Part shown: piece by piece, positions 61,738-64,000 of the stretch
How positions within the stretch are numbered: the first letter of the stretch is position 1
How the letters are laid out: the number at the start of each line of letters is the position of its first letter
NCBI GenBank assembly: GCA_023525715.1
Contig: CM042016.1
Coordinates: 76,438,382 to 76,502,381, forward strand
Length of the DNA: 64,000 nucleotides
Reading direction: 5' to 3'
Source: Cichorium intybus
Taxonomy: Eukaryota; Streptophyta; Magnoliopsida; Asterales; Asteraceae
Notes under the pieces: generated by a model
What the model saw: the letters and a program-made list of their open reading frames with translations, nothing else
Database searches by the model: none
What the model was told of the DNA's origin: nothing
Position numbers and translations under genes: made by a program

Positions 61738-62585
61738 CTAAAGGAAACTGATTCTGCATTGTATGCAGAAGTAGCCATGGAGGCTTATCATCAAATCTAA
61801 GTTTGTTGGTAATGGCTGCTTCATGCATACAATGGGAGACATCTCTCTATTGTGAATAATTCAAATTTTTAAAAAGAGCATGTATCCAGAACGGGAAAAA
61901 GAAATAGCAATCTTCAAATGGAAATAAATCAAAATCTCTTCAACTGCAGATATACAGTTTGATCTCTCCAACTTTGTCTCTGATTCTAACCTGTTGTGCT
62001 CATAAATGTTTTTGATTTCTGTTTCGTGACAAATTTTGTTTTTGCCTTCTTTTGTCTCTTTCTGTGCCAGGTTTTAGGGGGAGAGTAATTTTCATAAAAT
62101 CCATAAAAATTATAAAATTCAAAATTACAAAAATAATTTTTGGCGTGTTTCTCTAAAATTAAGAAAAACCAAATTTCTCAAAACAAATCAAAACTGACTG
62201 TGCCGATTAATCGTCCAATCCTATCTTGACTGTTAATTTGTTCTTGTTTGGAATTGATATTCGTGTAGATAACAATAGCTGTTTTTCTAGTCAAATAGGT
62301 TTCACATAGATTGCAAAAGAAATAACTGGAATTAAAATGATGTATAGAAGATTCAGTATTTGTTTAAGGATTATAGGTGCTTATTGTGGTCGCCTATTTG
62401 GTTTCTGTGCTATCACCATGAACCTAAGTTCATTAAACTTCAAGTTGTTGTGAAAGTGTCTTGTCTGAGAATTGGTGTCTACTTAATTTCCCCTACATAC
62501 ATGGTTTATCAATCTTAGCTTTCCCAATGAAATGGGTCTGAGAGAAACTTTTAGTATACTATCTTGGTCTGCTGAGTGTGGCCAA
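61738..62585 (+). other. Element I, 3' noncoding part
   Basis: Continues element I after the duplicated ctaaa. A short readable stretch (LYAEVAMEAYHQI) then stops; no pol. A polypurine-like ttttaggggga (about 62072-62082) is present, but no clear LTR start follows it. Confidence 0.5.
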
Positions 62586-62660
62586 TTTTATTTGATTTTA
62601 CAATCTCCCCCTAAATCAAAGATTTACAGAAATATTTTATTTTCTAAAAGATTTAAAATG

Positions 62661-62740
<80 letters not shown>

Positions 62741-62815
62741 CATTTTAAATCTTTTAGAAAATAAAATATTTCTGTAAATCTTTGATTTAGGGGGAGATTG
62801 TAAAATCAAATAAAA
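62586..62815. repeat. Perfect 230-bp palindrome with (AT)n centre
   Basis: Arms 62586-62662 and 62739-62815 are exact inverted copies (77 bp each), around an AT run of about 76 bp (62663-62738), itself palindromic. The right arm contains a polypurine tract/LTR junction (tttagggggagat then tgtaaaatcaa); the left arm is its inverted copy. Open frames on both strands here encode the same peptide because of the symmetry. Confidence 0.97.
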
Positions 62816-63859
62816 AATAAAATTAAGAAAATCAAAAATTGTTTTATAATTTTTAATTGTTTTGTGATTTTATTTTCCATTTTATTTCATTTTATTCGTA
62901 TTTCTATTTTACTTTTAATTTTTTCACGAATTTTTAAATCAAAAGCATGTAGTGGGCTGAAATCCGGTTTTGGGCGAGAATGGGGTGTTCGGTGGACCTT
63001 GGGCCGAAAACCCTTGGCCCACCTGAGGTTTTTCGGGGTATTTAACCCTTTTCGCCCCCGCCTTCTCTCCTTTTCAAACCCTAACAACCATCGTCTTCTC
63101 TCTCTCAAAATCAAACACTCGCTCCAACTCCGTCTCTCCCGATTTCTCTCAATTTTTGCTCGTTTTTCGTCCGACCAAAGGTTGTATATGCTTAAGAAGA
63201 TCTCGATTAATGATTGTTCGGTTCAATTGTTGTTTTTGTAGGTTTTTCGGGGTGGATTTGATGCTTCGCTACCGAAATGGGGTTTTTCGCCCTGCTGACG
63301 TCATTTGAGCCATCTGGTTCGTTGACTGGATCCGGGTCGGACCAAAAAGGTTCTATGACCCGATCCATGTCGACCGAAAAACCTCTTCCAGACCGAAACC
63401 CATTTTTCCACCGACCCGCTTGGTCCAAATCCGATGTGACCCGACCCGACCCGTCTTGGACCGAAATGGTCCAGGCAGACCGAAATCCTGCCTTGACCCT
63501 CGATGACTCATTTGGTTTGAGAGAACCCGACCCGATATGGATCGAAAAACCTCCTGATGGACTGAAAAACCTTCTGATGGACCGAAATGCTCCATTTGGG
63601 CTGTTTTAGTCCATTGGACTGTGCACTTTAATTATTATGGATTGTTTATGCACATTTGTACCGAAATGCTTTCTTTTGCGGGCTAAATAATTTGTTTGCG
63701 ATTAAGAGAAATTAATTTTTTTAAATCAAAAGTTAAACATCCTTCAAAACTTAATTTCTTTGTTTTATAAACGCAAATTAATTTCGGTAAATTGTTTTGG
63801 GTAATATTGTGAGTTAAATTTTAAGCATTTTCTCACTTGGTCAATTTAGTGCAGATTCA
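62793..63859 (+). other. LTR- or leader-like region upstream of the terminal ORF
   Basis: Begins tgtaaaatcaa after a polypurine-like tract. AT-rich up to about 62940, then ggggtatttaaccc (TATA-like, 63032-63045) and a CT-rich leader with aaaccctaac. 63240-63600 contains repeated gaccgaaa/gaccgaaaaacct phrases. It ends with an acceptor-like agtgcag five bases before the ATG at 63860. I cannot tell an LTR end from a leader here. No convincing primer site. Confidence 0.45.
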
Positions 63860-64000
63860 ATGGCTGCTGCGAATTATCTGAAAAGCATGGATTTCCACAA
63901 CATTCCTGGCTATCTGATGGATCCACCTGAGGCATACAAGAAAGACTTTCAGTCCATGATCAACGAGCTCAACAACTGCCGCATATCTCACGCGTTGCGT
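63860..64000 (+). CDS. N-terminus of a retroelement gag-like ORF (partial)
   Basis: 47 codons from ATG 63860 to the window edge, with no stop: MAAANYLKSMDFHNIPGYLM, then DPPEAYKKDFQSMINELNNC and RISHALR. The motif order (IPGYL, DPPE, KKDF, MI..L..CRISHAL) resembles the N-terminal domain of gag-like proteins that I associate with plant Copia-like elements, from memory and not from a search. Codon use is balanced and the frame undamaged, unlike its surroundings. The ATG is supported by an acceptor-like tttagtgcag just upstream, which would fit a spliced leader. It could instead be a host gene. Decisive evidence lies beyond the right edge. Confidence 0.5.
   Translation, partial: MAAANYLKSMDFHNIPGYLMDPPEAYKKDFQSMINELNNCRISHALR

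Larger units (their letters stand above)
53337..61742 (+). mobile_element. Gypsy D: complete LTR retrotransposon with target duplication
   Basis: 5' LTR 53342-55862 and 3' LTR 59226-61737, interior 3.36 kb, target duplication ctaaa (53337-53341 and 61738-61742). It inserted in element I. The LTRs are nearly identical by eye (scattered single-base differences, one 10-bp deletion), while the interior is a fossil full of stops and frameshifts. It is a chromovirus by its pol end, and non-autonomous. Confidence 0.95.

Noticed and set aside
62532..62809. Tyr-Ile repeat proteins on both strands
   Set aside because: Translations of the (AT)n centre of the palindrome.

Overview
The window is nuclear DNA from a flowering plant: AT-rich, and built almost entirely of LTR retrotransposons inserted into one another. 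I found no convincing host gene, tRNA, rRNA or CRISPR. The element types are large-LTR chromoviruses of Ty3/Gypsy (Tekay-like; LTRs 2.5-2.9 kb, initiator-tRNA-Met primer sites) and Ty1/Copia elements. I would guess the daisy family (Asteraceae) from general resemblance, but the sequence does not prove it. Family letters (A, B, C, D, E for Gypsy; F, G, H, I, K for Copia or Copia-like) are mine.

1-26571 is Gypsy element A on the + strand. Its 5' LTR was hit by a minus-strand LTR of family B (target duplication gggac). A segment running from inside LTR-A into the inserted LTR-B was then amplified into a head-to-tail array with a 2.77-kb period: seven full units plus a partial one, running off the left edge. 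Only the last unit continues into the rest of LTR-B (to 21689), the end of LTR-A (21816), the primer site (21820), a decayed interior and the 3' LTR (24932).

26572-28369 is the 3' end of Copia H: RNase H tail, 3' noncoding region, LTR. 28901-51113 is one Copia insertion (F), with a 5' LTR, a 3' LTR and matching gtttg target duplications 22 kb apart. Its interior is filled by a nest: Gypsy B (-), two opposed LTR-C fragments, Copia K pol (-), a Gypsy E 3' end (+), and Copia G (-) as LTR-leader-gag-LTR-leader-gag with a perfect solo LTR-C (tataa duplication) in one leader.

51119-62585 is a Copia-like, gag-only element (I), interrupted by a complete Gypsy D (53342-61737, ctaaa duplication, near-identical LTRs, fossil pol). 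A perfect 230-bp palindrome follows at 62586-62815. Then comes an LTR or leader-like stretch and the first 47 codons of a retroelement ORF leaving the right edge.

Comparing LTR families that look unrelated at first sight gives the most interesting signals: a shared hairpin with a compensatory base change (A and C), splice-donor-like sites at equivalent positions, family-specific arrays of short palindromes at one conserved location, and a 34-bp near-invariant box (C and D). None of the short open frames in the array looks like a gene.
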